This document shows positions 34,365 through 46,337 of a DNA stretch of 64,000 nucleotides, in pieces (position 1 is the stretch's first letter; each line of letters starts with the position of its first letter). The translations under genes were made by a program, and so were the position numbers. The notes beneath the pieces were generated by a model. The model did no database searches. It saw only the letters and a list, made by a program, of their open reading frames with translations, and was not told the DNA's origin. The stretch is from NCBI GenBank assembly GCA_963921795.1, contig OY997647.1, positions 62,391,155 through 62,455,154 of the forward strand, read 5' to 3'. Origin of the DNA: Nannobrachium achirus (taxonomy: Eukaryota > Chordata > Actinopteri > Myctophiformes > Myctophidae).

Positions 34365-34450
34365 AATAGCCTATGCTAACTGCAAGACAACATGCTGTAG
34401 AACCAACCAGCCTATGCTAACTGCAAGACAACATGCTGTATAACCAACCA
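34365..34450. repeat. Two tandem units of about 40 bp
   Basis: GCCTATGCTAACTGCAAG followed by ACAACATGCTGTA occurs twice. Confidence 0.85.
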
Positions 34451-34524
34451 ACAGCAGAGTGGAAAGGTTTTGGCTTGTCTCCTAGCAACATGAGGGGGTT
34501 TGGATGAAACTGTCTGTATATATA

Positions 34525-34525
<1 letters not shown>

Positions 34526-34613
<88 letters not shown>
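34526..34613. repeat. (GT)n microsatellite
   Basis: About 44 units. Confidence 0.98.
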
Positions 34614-34615
<2 letters not shown>

Positions 34616-35498
34616 CCTGGCTCCAGCAGGAATGTGTCTATGAGGAAAAGGATTCAGCAGCAGCTAGCAGCAGCCATTCCCCCGAGACCTCCGAGCAGTA
34701 TAGTTTTCCTGCAGTCCTGACACCCCCCCCCCCCCTCCCCTCCCCTCCCCCAGCCCATCATCACCATCGCCACACACCCACATATCACCTATGTTTAAAG
34801 CGCTACGTGTTTGCAATAGAACGAGAAAGTAATCCTGCAAAAAAACACGAATGGTTTGTTATATTCCAACTCTGAGATGTAGCACTAGCTTTACAGTTGA
34901 ACCGATACTTCGGTGAGTGTCTTTGTGAACGGTGCGTGAGTGAGTGTGCGTCCTTTTTGCACACAGCAGAGGGATGGTTAGCTATTTCCATATTTTCCAC
35001 ATATCCCTGAGGGTAATGTTTTTCTTAGGAATCAAGGTAATTTTTTTCTTAGGAATCAAGGTAATTTTCGTTACCTTTTGAGCAACCTAGCGAGCCATCA
35101 TTAGGATTAGTCAAATCCACAACCGGTCTGTCCCAGACCGCTGCCGTACACTACATGCCAAAGAATTCCTCGAAAGGGTTACGTAATAGTACAGAGGGGG
35201 AGAGTCCCCCGGCTCCTGGAAAATCCAGCTCTTTCACTGGCACTCGGAGAGCCTTCGGCTGGGTTTTTAAGGGGTTGGACATGGGGCACAATGCACGTTT
35301 AGAAATGTGGCGGCCTTTATTTAGAAGCCCGGGCCGCCTGAGTGTGTTGTCTGTTGCCGCTTGTCAAGAGAGGGTTGTCACTGAGGAGCACAGCACTGCA
35401 GCGATACCAGACTATACCAGAACTGTCACAATCCTCGGAAAACACGCACTGAACTAAAATAAATACCAGTCGCGCACACCCCTTGTATCTGCCTAGCA
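34614..35498. other. No gene recognised
   Basis: Contains two tandem TTCTTAGGAATCAAGG units (35020-35065). A 100-codon open frame at 35155-35457 has no recognisable domain. Confidence 0.35.
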
Positions 35499-35506
35499 AC
35501 AGTCCA

Positions 35507-35838
35507 TAGGCCGGTCACAATTATTACATTATCGTGTAATCGCAATTGACATAATTGCAATTATTTTGTCATAATCGATTCCATGTTGAAAAATGTTCAT
35601 ATATTTTCGAACAATTTAAAAAATAGTGGAAATAGCAGATCTACAAGCTCACAACTCGTGGCGATAGATTGGCTAATATGTCAGTCATTTATTTGTATAT
35701 TTAGGTGTCATATCTGCAATGTGCAACTTCAAAGCCTACAAGCCAAACAAATATGGAATTGTCAACAACAAAATCACAATTAAATCGTTAATCACAATTA
35801 TTTGAGTGACAATTAATCGTCATGTAAAATGGCCCTAA
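35507..35838. mobile_element. hAT-like family B element (inverted)
   Basis: TAGGCCGGTCACAATTAT and GTAAAATGGCCCTA are the ends. ACAGTCCA flanks both sides (35499-35506, 35839-35846). Only one hairpin arm remains (GCAGATCTACAAGCTCAC, about 35634). Confidence 0.85.
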
Positions 35839-35846
35839 ACAGTCCA

Positions 35847-36584
35847 CAGGAAGACGATGCATTGACAATAAATATAAACAAAACGTTCCTTCGTGAAAAG
35901 GAATGGGGAATGGCATTCTGCTTGATGCCTTAAAGCCGCACTTTCTTCTTCTATTTTTAACCGCCATTTGTGTTATGATTATCCGTCTCTCTGAGCAACC
36001 ACCAAGTCAGATTCCTTGTGTGTGTAACATAACATACTTGGCCACCAAGTGACCCTGCCATTTAGGCTTCCATTTTTTCATACCTTCACGACATTTCATC
36101 GGGGTACACGCTATATGACGAGATTTGTGTAAAAACGGTCTATTGGCTTCCCAGTGCAATTGAAAAGGCTTTCAGACCAGGAAGGGTACATCAATTAGCA
36201 GGTGTCTGTCTAGAATCTCCCTAAACATAAAAGAATACATCTTAAAATGAGGGATGTGTTGAAGTGACAAAGATGAAATTCACTAACTATGATTCCATTA
36301 ACATTCTATTAACGATTAATATTTAACCAAACTACTGCCAAACTGACAGCAATTTTCGTGTTTCTTAACTTTTAAAAGTAGTCACAGCATATTTATCTCA
36401 AGTAAGATCCAGTCCGAGCTCGAACATGTACACGCACGCTGCGTCGTTTTTTTAAAATAAAATAATCAATTGCTAATCTACCTCTATTTTGGGCAAGTCA
36501 TTATCATTATAAATGAAGTTTGAAATGTTTTTGTAGATCTGTTATTTTCGTTATATTTGCAGGATATGTTGCACGACATTTTTT

Positions 36585-36620
<36 letters not shown>

Positions 36621-38007
36621 GAACATTTCTTGATTATTCAATTCATTGAAAAGTAATCTATAGAATAATAGCTAAGAAAATAATAAATGGTTTCAGCCCT
36701 AAATCTGACAAATCAGTGGGCTGAACAGATATGATGTAGTAATGGCATGGATAAAGTCACGTGGTCAATAAACTGCTTTTGTAGTTGGAATAAGTCATCT
36801 CAAGATGATGTGGCAACATTTTCATGATTTCATATCTTAGTTAATCATCTTTAATCAATTACATGATAACAGAAATGACAAGCCAATTATTTCCTTTCTA
36901 CCTCCAATAATTATTCTGTTGGCCAGGTTCCCTGTTGTAATAGAATTTAATTGTATCTACAGTATATTCTCTCCAATCAATATTTGTGATGGTATTGAAA
37001 ATCCCACAGTCAGGATTTCTAAATACCCTGCCATTATAATTACGGTATCTCTAAACTACTTTTCTATTGATGAACAATGCTAATGTAAATAGGTACAAGT
37101 CAGAAGGTATAACAGATCTCTTTCTAGTTGCATGGAATATGGCAATTGCATTCAAGTGAAAAAGCATTTGCTCACTTATCTGTGGGGACAATTCTACTCC
37201 TTGTGTAAAGACAAATCACAACACAATTTCACAAAACAGCGTTGACTGAATAATGAGCGTGGGAAAAAAGTCGACGCTTGGCAGAATGCCACTTTGCTGC
37301 GGTCTAAGCCACAATGTTCTGGGAAAATCTCCAGGAAAAATTCAGATCTAGCATTTTGTGTATCTTATACATTAGCAGGGGATGGCCTAATTGAGGGTAA
37401 ATCGCTGCTATCTTTGAGAGCTTGTCAACCCTCAACAGAGCTGAACTGATGTAACTGCATCACGTTGCCAAAAGAGAATGGGACACACCATAGCTGAGCT
37501 TTATTGGTGAAAAGCCTTACAGTGCGATGTTTATTTTAGGGCAAGGGGGGCCAATGTGATGTATTTGTTCACCCATTTCCTCAAGAAATGCTGGGTATTT
37601 GGTGCAGCATTGACCGAGTAGAAAGAAGAACTTTCGATGTGCGAGTGCAGACCAAGCCCCCAGAACCACGGTAGAATGTGGAAGCAGCCTTGGCCTGGTG
37701 GTCAACCCTGGGATAGCAGTTAAACGCTACTGCGAGTGCGTATGCTAATGCTACTGCTACTGCTACTGCTACTGCGTACCCGTGTGCGCCTGCTCAGTGC
37801 TCAACACTTTGTCCTAACTTTTTAGACCAATCGTGCCGGCAGTCTTCCGGGGGCTTCAAACACCACTGAGCAACTTGCATTGAAATGAATAGCTGGGGGC
37901 GGGGCTGTCCGCTCTCTATTATATTATACCTCTATGGTGCGGACCTGCATTGTTGTTAGTTCCACTGTCGTGCCACAGTGCACGTAGGTAGGCACGTAGG
38001 TAACGCG
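35847..38007. other. Longest repeat-poor stretch
   Basis: About 2.1 kb of AT-rich intron 3 with only an (AT)n run (36580-36620) and a (CTACTG)n run (37740-37773). I found no exon or RNA gene. Being free of the surrounding repeats, it is the part most likely to be old, unique intron. Confidence 0.4.
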
Positions 38008-38015
38008 CCTCTTTC

Positions 38016-38398
38016 TAGGGCTGTCACGATTAAGACATTTTACATGACGATTAGTTCAAATAATTGCGATTAACGATTTAATTGTGTTTTTGTCGTTGAC
38101 AATTACATTCCTGTTTGGCTCGTAGGCTTTGAAGTTGCACATGGCAAATATGACACATAACCTAAATATACAAAGATACAAAGACATATTTGACAACTTT
38201 ATACTTAAAAAAAGAACATTGATAGTGGAAATAGCCGATCTACAAGCTCGCAACGCATCGCGAGCTTGTAGATCGTCTATTTCCACTATTTTTGACTTTC
38301 TTATTAAATATATGTACGTTTTTCAACATGGAAACGATTATGACGATTATGAAAAATAATCGCGATTAGACGATTATGTACCAATTGTGACAGCCCTA
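38016..38398. mobile_element. hAT-like family B element with hairpin
   Basis: TAGGGCTGTCACGATTAA and CAATTGTGACAGCCCTA are the ends. Flanks CCTCTTTC and CCTCTCTC differ at one base. The hairpin at 38223-38288 has a deleted tip. Confidence 0.9.
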
Positions 38399-38507
38399 CC
38401 TCTCTCCTTTCCTGGCAGTGCCCTGGGTGCCCACAGTGTGGGTTTGCTTGCAACCAGTTCTGTGTGCCTGACAGGCTGACACAGTGCCCAGCCATGCCAG
38501 CCCTCAT

Positions 38508-39655
38508 CCTTCTATCTCTGACCTGGTCCGTGACCCATGGTAGGTCTTCTATCTCTGACCTGGTCCGTGACCCATGGTAGGTCTTCTATCTCTGACCTGG
38601 TCCGTGACCCATGGTAGGTCTTCTATCTCTGACCTGGTCCGTGACCCATGGTAGGTCTTCTATCTCTGACCTGGTCCGTGACCCATGGTAGGTCTTCTAT
38701 CTCTGACCTGGTCCGTGACCCATGGTAGGTCTTCTATCTCTGACCTGGTCCGTGACCCATGGTAGGTCTTCTATCTCTGACCTGGTCCGTGACCCATGGT
38801 AGGTCTTCTATCTCTGACCTGGTCCGTGACCCATGGTAGGTCTTCTATCTCTGACCTGGTCCGTGACCCATGGTAGGTCTTCTATCTCTGACCTGGTCCG
38901 TGACCCATGGTAGGTCTTCTATCTCTGACCTGGTCCGTGACCCATGGTAGGTCTTCTATCTCTGACCTGGTCCGTGACCCATGGTAGGTCTTCTATCTCT
39001 GACCTGGTCCGTGACCCATGGTAGGTCTTCTATCTCTGACCTGGTCCGTGACCCATGGTAGGTCTTCTATCTCTGACCTGGTCCGTGACCCATGGTAGGT
39101 CTTCTATCTCTGACCTGGTCCGTGACCCATGGTAGGTCTTCTATCTCTGACCTGGTCCGTGACCCATGGTAGGTCTTCTATCTCTGACCTGGTCCGTGAC
39201 CCATGGTAGGTCTTCTATCTCTGACCTGGTCCGTGACCCATGGTAGGTCTTCTATCTCTGACCTGGTCCGTGACCCATGGTAGGTCCTCTATCTCTGACC
39301 TGGTCCGTGACCCATGGTAGGTCTTCTATCTCTGACCTGGTCCGTGACCCATGGTAGGTCTTCTATCTCTGACCTGGTCCGTGCCCCATGGTAGGTCTTC
39401 TATCTCTGACCTGGTCCGTGCCCCATGGTAGGTCTTCTATCTCTGACCTGGCTCCGTGACCCATGGTAGGTCTTCTATCTCTGACCTGGCTCCGTGACCC
39501 ATGGTAGGTCTTCTATCTCTGACCTGGTCCGTGCCCCATGGTAGGTCTTCTATCTCTGACCTGGTCCGGGACCCATGGTAGGTCTTCTATCTCTGACCTG
39601 GTCCGTGACCCATGGTAGGTCTATCTCTGACCTGGTCCGTGACCCATGGTAGGTC
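38508..39655. repeat. 37-bp minisatellite, about 31 units
   Basis: The unit contains TCTATCTCTGACCTGG, TCCGTGACCCATGG and TAGGTCT. Spacing is exactly 37 bases over most of the array. Variants (GCCCCATGG, GGCTCCGTG, one shortened unit) cluster in the last eight units, so the left part looks recently expanded or homogenised. There are no spacers. Confidence 0.98.
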
Positions 39656-39937
39656 CCCGCAGAGGACGCGTTTCTGATGTGGTCTGCCCATGTGACGCTA
39701 AGTGTCATCCGTGGCATTCTTGTGTGGAAATTAATTGATTCTAACATGCATCGTGATGTGGACAAACATGGAGGATTCTCCATCGATGCAGTGGCATTAC
39801 GTAAGTGATTATATTATAGCCCGCTAACGCTTACTGTTGATTTACCAATTACTTCCAGGAGCAGTGTCACATTGAACTGCGAGTCAATGTTACGCTACAC
39901 GCTAAACTACATGCTAGGATAACACTACGGAGATATG

Positions 39938-40278
39938 AGAGAGTGTTTTTTACTGGTGATTCAGTCAGAGTGTATGAAAGGGTGCGCTCGTTTTATTGTC
40001 CACGACATTGCAAGCGGCGCGAAGGCCAGCGGACCTTGGTCCTGCTCTTCGCCCCCGAGCGCCGCAGGCGCGAGTGGCCGCGAAGAGCGGGCCAGGGCCG
40101 CGCGGCCGGCGGAGCGCCGCGCGAGTTACGAAGCCGTGGTGAATGCAATCGTTATATTTATGCCCAGGCCGTAAGGCCTGGGCAAGCCCACGATAAACGC
40201 CCGCGCAGTCCGGTGCGCATTTCCAAACGCACCCTTTCCCCACACTCGGACTGAAACACCAGTAAAAAACACCATCCC
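39938..40278. mobile_element. Mutator-like MITE with shared GC-rich core
   Basis: Ends near GAGTGTTTTTTACTGGTG and the complement of GGTGTTTTTTACTGGTG continue to GAAAGGGTGCG. ACGGAGATATG (39927-39937 and 40279-40289) is an 11-bp direct repeat. The core (about 39995-40200) has CACGACATTGCAAGCGG, GAAGGCCAGCGGACCTTG and a CCAGGCCGTAAGGCCTGG hairpin. Confidence 0.85.
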
Positions 40279-40289
40279 ACGGAGATATG

Positions 40290-41930
40290 CACTGAGGAAG
40301 CCCATTTCTGCCACGGAGTTCTCTTCTGAAAATGTTGACTTGATATCTCATAATTCTTCTTTTCCATGAAATTCTAACTAGGGATGTTAACAATTAATCT
40401 CAAAATAAATGTTAAATTAAAAAAAAGATTGCCTAGTGAAAATTACAGGTATGGTGTGTGTGATATCAAATGTGATCTTAACAAGCACTGCTTGCCGCTT
40501 ATCCGCTTATCTATTAATCGTTAATCGATTGATAAGGTTATCAACTATCAATTAATGAATTAATCGATAATTTGCATCCTAATTCTGACTTTGTTACCGT
40601 AGATCTCAGTGAGCAGTAGTTGGTCAATTAAAACGATACTCTATACTATATAATTTCATAATAATTAGTACAATTAGTTGTACCGCTAAAACCCTATATA
40701 CTTAGTTGGTCAACTTGTTTTTCCCCCTCTACGCCAAATCTCTTCTGCAGCACATTGGAAAATGAACTCCTGCCATGCAAAAAAAACAGCAATCCCCTTG
40801 AGAACAGCAGACAGGCCATCGCAGGTCTCCAGCAGAGCAGCTACATACATGCAGGCAGCTAGCCAGTCATATGACTGCTGTGGCACTGTTTGATGGAGTG
40901 CGGGCTCAGATCACCAGACAATGACTCTTGCCTGTTCAGAGCTCACAGGTAAAGAAAGGCTGGCCGTCTCCAATGTCATTCCCTCCCCCAGGCTGGGAGC
41001 CGGAGAGAGGCGTTACTGGGAAACAGAGTCCTTACTGGAAAAGTGAACCCACCTATTTACTGGCAATGGGCAAAAGGAGGAGGAGGGAAACTGACCCCCC
41101 CCCCCCCCCCCCCCCCCCAAACCCAACCCCCTGGAATCTGAACTGGTTCTTTGCAACCATGGATGACTTAAGGTTTCGAAAACCGCAGACAGAATTACTC
41201 ATCTTATGACCCAGATACTGCTTTACCACAATGATAACATTGATCACTCAGTGGACACTTCATGTTGAGCTGGCAATGCAATGACTGTAGGAGTGGGCTA
41301 CAGTCGCACGGCGGACGTTTTTTAGATATACGTTGTTGGTTTTTACTTTCAAATTCACATAGGACATCAGACAGACAGTAAACTGAGGGTAGAGACTGAG
41401 GGATAAAGGACATGCCAACACTGGTCTCCAGCCATACATCGTACCATGGATGTTGCGATAATCAATGCACTATACGGTCAGCTACTGGAGTGCATGGGCG
41501 GCGGCCATTTTGCCTGGGTGCCTTTTTTTTCTTTCTTTTTTCTTTATTGCATTTTTCCCTTCCTACGACTTGACCATAACTTCCCAGTGTACTGAATAGA
41601 AACCAGGAGTTGCAGGAGGATAAGATTCCAAAGACCCCCTACCGGAGCCATTTGTTATTTTTCCCCGAGCATACGACTAAAAAGCAAAAGGAAGAACTTT
41701 GGGCTCCTGTTTTAAAAGGCCTTTGTAGTTTACCCAGTTGCAGAGATCACATTGACAACAAAGGAACTTTGACCTTAGAGTCCTTACTAGTTCCTCTCAT
41801 CTCGCAGAAATCCTAGACCTCCATAACATCTCCATGGTTATGACTTCTCCCAACAGTCAGAAAAAACATGTGTGCATTTACTTGAGGGGCCTCTCACTCC
41901 CTCTGCCCTGGATGGCTGGTGTGGTACAGA
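40290..41930. other. No gene recognised
   Basis: Contains a poly(C) tract at 41095-41118. The rest shows no domain, RNA gene or repeat that I recognise. Confidence 0.35.
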
Positions 41931-41939
41931 TTAACCAGA

Positions 41940-42141
<202 letters not shown>

Positions 42142-42489
42142 CCCACTCAGCACACGTGCCGGGCTGTCTCCAGGGAACTAGGTGAAGAGCCACTCTGCTT
42201 CCTTTGAACTCCGGGCCATATGGCCCCCAGTATGGTTCTGTACCATACAACACATAATGCTATTAATCTATAGGACGGTGAATGTTTGTGAGTGTGTTAT
42301 ACAACATGCCTGATGCAATTACACAACAAGGACCAATTAAAAAAGGTTAGTCCCATTACAATAACAACTAGACTGCACTCGGTCACGGTGCCAACTTGCG
42401 TCTTGTGCACTTATGGTCGTATAGTATATGGCCTACTTGTGCGCCAGCAGAGCGCGCAAATACTGCGATCAGTGCAGTTTGTATGTATG

Positions 42490-43069
42490 TACCGTCATTG
42501 CTGGACTAAAAGCTGCACCTGATTATAAGCCGCACCAGCTAAATTTAGAACAAAAAACAAATGTTTACATATATAAGCCGCACCTGACTATAAGCCGCAG
42601 GTGTCCTTCCTGCTAGAGCGCCCCTGGTGGCCGTTAGCTGTAAAGATCTATATATAAATCCTTGTTAAAGACCATTGCAAAACTAACTAACTGGCTGTTA
42701 GCTGTAAAAATCTCTATATAAGCCGCACCGCTGTATAAGCCGCAGGGTTCAAACCATAGGAAAAAATCAAACCTCGGTTCAAAGTGAAGCGGTGAATTTT
42801 TATTCTATGTGTTCTAGAGCTATGAAATCTGTGTTCTAGATCTATACATTCTGTGTTCTAGATCTATACTTTCTATGTGCTTTAGTTCTATATTTTTATG
42901 AATTCTGAATGAATGAATGATTTTGTCTGGAGGGCCAAATTGTCATGTGAAGCTTGACCAATCCTCAATTCTGCATGCACGGGACATGTACGGGACACAC
43001 AAAGCCACTCCTTGGAAGCGGCTTTCACCGCTTCAAAAAGCCACGGCTTATAGTCCAGCAATTACGGTA
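42490..43069. mobile_element. DNA transposon remnant with TACCGT ends, carrying family P
   Basis: TACCGTCATTGCTGGACT and the complement of TACCGTAATTGCTGGACT are the ends. Inside, TATAAGCCGCACC is repeated several times, a widespread vertebrate element signature. A family P variant (42761-43040; AGCGGTGAAT to GGAAGCGGCTTTCACCGC) is inserted near the right end. Confidence 0.75.
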
Positions 43070-43284
43070 TGTGGGGGAGGGAACGTTGGCACTCTGTCGA
43101 GGTGCCAACTTGCGCCTTGTTATTTATATCAGGTCGCACTTGGTGGTGGTGACGTCACCGAGAACGCTGCTCCCTCATTGGCTAAAGGGCCCTGCCATTG
43201 TACTGTCGGCTGGAAACGGACGGCACCCAACACAGTACTTGCACGCTCTGCTGGTACAAGTAACAACTCCAGCTACTGAGAGAG

Positions 43285-43287
<3 letters not shown>

Positions 43288-43340
<53 letters not shown>
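43288..43340. repeat. (GT)n microsatellite
   Basis: About 26 units, ending 55 bases from the exon 3 donor. Confidence 0.97.
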
Positions 43341-43342
<2 letters not shown>

Positions 43343-43394
43343 CATATGCATATGATATCATCTCAGTACAGTAAGGTACTGATGCTGAACTCAC

Positions 43395-43625
43395 CTCGTT
43401 GTCGTGATGCTGACAGAAGCTCATGCGGTCCTGGAAGAGGGAGAGCAGGGCGAAGTTGTTCTGCAGCGACTGGGCCAGCGAGACGGAGACCCCCGGCTGG
43501 CCCGGGTTGCTGTTGGCGTTGGCGCGGCCCCCCAGGTGGAGGCTCTCGCCCAGGCGCTCGATGAAGTGGTCCTTGGTCAGCCGGACCCTCAGGTGGGCCC
43601 GCACGCAGTTGTCACACAGGTACTC
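43395..43625 (-). CDS. trim71: trim71 exon 3: end of B-box 1, start of B-box 2
   Basis: The exon encodes 77 residues (174-250): [20 protein letters not shown], a linker rich in G, N and S, then [15 protein letters not shown]177, C180, H184 and H193 complete B-box 1 from exon 2. C244 and H247 open B-box 2, which finishes in exon 4. The acceptor is TTGCCAG and the donor GTGAGT; both ends are in phase 0. The sequence follows the TRIM71 family closely ([22 protein letters not shown] in mammals), with a shorter linker than in mammals. The next exon downstream is 31.8 kb away, an intron swollen by repeats. Confidence 0.97.
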
Positions 43626-43834
43626 CTGGCAAGTAGGGGAGGTGGGCCATATGGAAACATTAGGGGTGGAAAAGTAACGATATAGTAACTGAATTGTATT
43701 TGGAAATTTTAAGCTACTCTTGGTCTATCGATAAATGTGTGTAATCTCTGTGTTCATGTCAAGGTGGGTTTGTCCATATACCGGTATGTGCTGAAATATA
43801 ATGAACGTATAATGAACGTATAAGGTTAGGTCGG

Positions 43835-43899
43835 ATATTTGACTTCAATGAACAACGTCGAATAGTGACTTTGATATTCGAATATTTGGTGAATGCCCT
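43835..43899. mobile_element. hAT-like family E right-end fragment
   Basis: GAACAACGTCGAATAGTG and ATATTTGGTGAATGCCCTG lie inside the 373-bp intron 2. Two copies of ATTTATCATGATAT follow. Confidence 0.65.
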
Positions 43900-43998
43900 G
43901 TCGTGGAGACATTGTATCGTCTCAACGATATTTATCATGATATGGTCCCATGTCATGATATTTATCATGATATCGTCCCATGTCATGGTCCTTCCTAC

Positions 43999-44268
43999 CT
44001 GGCAGTCCAGGCAGTGGGAGCTGGCCGGGTTCTCCTCGTCACAGGAGCTGCACTGGGGCTCTCCCAGGTGGTGCGGGCGCAGGAGACCCCCATGGGGCCG
44101 GTGGAACCCGGAGGAGGAACCCATGCCCACTCCGCCTCCTCCTCCGCCGCGATGGTGGCCGTTCTTGTTCTGGATCTGCTCATCAGAGCTCACCACCACG
44201 TCCAGCAGGTTGCTGAACAGGAAGTTGGACGAGGGCAGGGAGTCCACGCCCGCCTCGCTGATGGACAC
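43999..44268 (-). CDS. trim71: trim71 exon 2: linker and first half of B-box 1
   Basis: The exon encodes 90 residues (84-173). VSISEAGVDSLPSSNFLFSN begins the exon and LLDVVVSSDEQIQNKNG follows. A glycine-rich run comes next, then CSSCDEENPASSHCLDCQ with C156, C159, C169 and C172 as zinc ligands. The acceptor is CCTTCAG and the donor GTAGGA, phase 0 at both ends. The LPSS-FL-SNLLD motif is a hallmark of TRIM71 just after the RING. The low-complexity linker between RING and B-box is much shorter than in mammals, as expected for fish. Confidence 0.96.
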
Positions 44269-44670
44269 CTGAAGGGAGTTTGAAAAACCAACGACCAAAT
44301 GATGAGAAACTCCCACACCTACTGGGAGAAATACAACAATGTGCGACCACGGCAGCAAGATTTGTGTACTGTTGTGACAAAAGAAGGCTAGAAACACAAC
44401 CACCCTATAAGGACTATAAACCATGGATTGACATCTAGACCTACTGCACACACAGTATGAAACAGAGCTACTACTTTTAAATGCATTTTGAGAAGAAATT
44501 ATTCTATTTGTTCCAAAAGCTTTATACCCTGCCTGTATATATAAAATGTCACAATGCGACATAGCTCTGTTTACACAATGCTGTACCCCCTCCCAATGTA
44601 TATGTTCCCCATTTTCAACTGTTTTCATTTTATTTGTGACACTTGTGACACAATGCAAATGTATGTTTTC

Positions 44671-44861
44671 CAGAGGCGTCAATTGGGTATGGCAAGCTAT
44701 GTCAGCTGCCATACCCTTGGCTACAGGGGGGGGGGGGGGGGGGGGATGTACTTCTTAAAATACATTCATCGTGCCTGTTGCTAAGGTATGGCAACATGAC
44801 TGGTGTCTGGCGCGCGTGCAAGTTGCCATACCTTAGCTTTTTTTCTGAACTGACGCCACTT
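44671..44861. mobile_element. hAT-like family N MITE, perfect 8-bp duplication
   Basis: CAGAGGCGTCAATTGGG and the complement of AAGTGGCGTCAGTTCAG are the ends. ATGTTTTC flanks both sides. Inside are GGTATGGCAACATGACTG and a poly(G) run. Other copies: 47396-47578 and a fragment at about 63663. Confidence 0.88.
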
Positions 44862-45252
44862 ATGTTTTCTCATGCCAATAAAGCTCCTTTGGTTGATTGA
44901 AGACTTTATTAGAAGTTTGCATACTGAGGCATCTCTATTCAGAAACATTGCTATTCAAAAGATTGACTTCCATATTATTCTAAATGGAGGTGTCACCTAA
45001 ACCCTAACCTCAGTGGGGGTAGGCCTATATTTCTGAATAGGGATGTTTGTTAGGGATGTTAAGTAGGGGTGTTTCTGAATAGAGGTCTGCCCCCAGTTTG
45101 GTGACGGTACAGTTCACTGGTACAAGGTCAACTAAAAGGAGATCCTAGAAAAGCACTTGGCTCAATTTACTCAGGAAACCACTGAAGTATCTCATATATA
45201 ACATTGACTGACAGACGGGATAGAACAGTACTATGCAGTAGATGTGGGGTCC

Positions 45253-45400
45253 TCTATGTTCCCCAGGTTCTATGTTCCCCTCTCTCTAGCCTATGTTCCC
45301 CACCTCACAGCATTAGTTTTAGTGAGGTTAGGGTTAGGGGTTAGGTGGTAAGAAAGTGGGGAACATAGAACCTGGGGAACATAGAACCTGGGGAACATAT
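45253..45400. repeat. Inverted repeat with GTTCCCC arms
   Basis: TATGTTCCCCAGGTTCTATG (45258) pairs with CATAGAACCTGGGGAACATA further right. The right arm is partly duplicated. TTAGGGTTAGG-type text lies between the arms. Sits in intron 1 close to exon 1. Confidence 0.8.
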
Positions 45401-45456
45401 GTACGGTCCGTAGATAATGGTCAGGGGGTAAATTGGGTAAATTGAATATTGACAAC

Positions 45457-45705
45457 CTTCTGGTCGCACGTGGGGCAGCGCAGCTTCAGGGGCTCCCCGG
45501 GGCTCCGCTGGGACTCCAGGCACTGCCTGCAGAAGGCGTGGAGGCAGGGCAGGACGTGGAGCCTCCTGGTCGTCTGGCCGGAGGAGGAGGAGGTGTGCGA
45601 GGACGACGAGGAGGTGGAGGAGTTGGAGGAGATGGGAGCGGAGGAGCCGCACAGCTCCTTGCAGAGCGGGCACGTCTGCAGGTCCGAGTCTGGGAAAGAG
45701 GCCAT
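45457..45705 (-). CDS. trim71: trim71 exon 1: start codon and RING finger
   Basis: The exon encodes 83 residues beginning [20 protein letters not shown], almost the same as the vertebrate TRIM71 N-terminus, which fixes the start codon. RING zinc ligands are C12, C15, C54, H56, C59, C62, C77 and C80. A serine-rich insert (residues 21-45) separates the first two pairs, as is usual for this protein. The donor is AAGGTTGTC, phase 0, joining DQK to VSIS in exon 2. TRIM71 (LIN-41) is a RING E3 ubiquitin ligase and NHL-type mRNA repressor active in embryos and stem cells. It is itself silenced by let-7 through its 3' UTR, which is outside this window. Confidence 0.98.
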
Positions 45706-46300
45706 GTTTGTGCATGCACTACTGTAGGCTTACAGAGTACAGACTGCACGACAAACAGCGCTCAGTTTGCGATGCAGCGACGTTGCAGTGAGGAGGATGA
45801 GGTATTCATTTGGAGGAGAAGATTGTTTTTTTTTTTGTGTTTGATATCAGAAAGCAATCTCGGGTTGTTTTGAGGTAGATAGATATGAGGGCGTGCGTTG
45901 CATGAGATATCAAGTAAGTTCCATTAATGAAAACGGTGCTCATTGACTCTCTCTCTCTCTGCAGAATATAACACTTTAGACTAATGCAAACTAAGGAGGA
46001 GGTAGGCTGTTTTACGAAACAATTACTTGAGATGAACCTATCGTTTTTCTTTTCTTTCTTTTTTTTAAAGAAAAGACTGCTTGGTCAGCAGAGATCATAT
46101 AGTTTTATAAGGCGTTTGAGGGGAACATCTTCGTGACTTTCTCAAATAAGACAAAAACTTCATGAGAACGGGCTATATATAGGAGGCTATAATACACCAT
46201 TGCCCGATTAGTGCTTCTCTAGACAAAGTATCTGCTGTTAAGCTTTTTGCCGGGAGGCAGGTTCACGAAACGAGACTAATCCTGAAAATGTGGTGACATA

Positions 46301-46337
<37 letters not shown>

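Noticed and set aside
38508-39655. Possible CRISPR-like regular array
   Set aside because: Units are contiguous with no unique spacers, and the genome is vertebrate. It is a minisatellite.
39943-40254. Arginine-rich frames in the GC-rich Mutator-like core
   Set aside because: The frames are not kept in the other two copies of the core and encode no recognisable domain.
43404-44283. Plus-strand open frames opposite trim71 exons 2 and 3
   Set aside because: They are antisense shadows of GC-rich coding exons, with no domain of their own.
45433-45873. Plus-strand open frame across exon 1
   Set aside because: Antisense shadow of the RING exon; low-complexity G/E/R composition.
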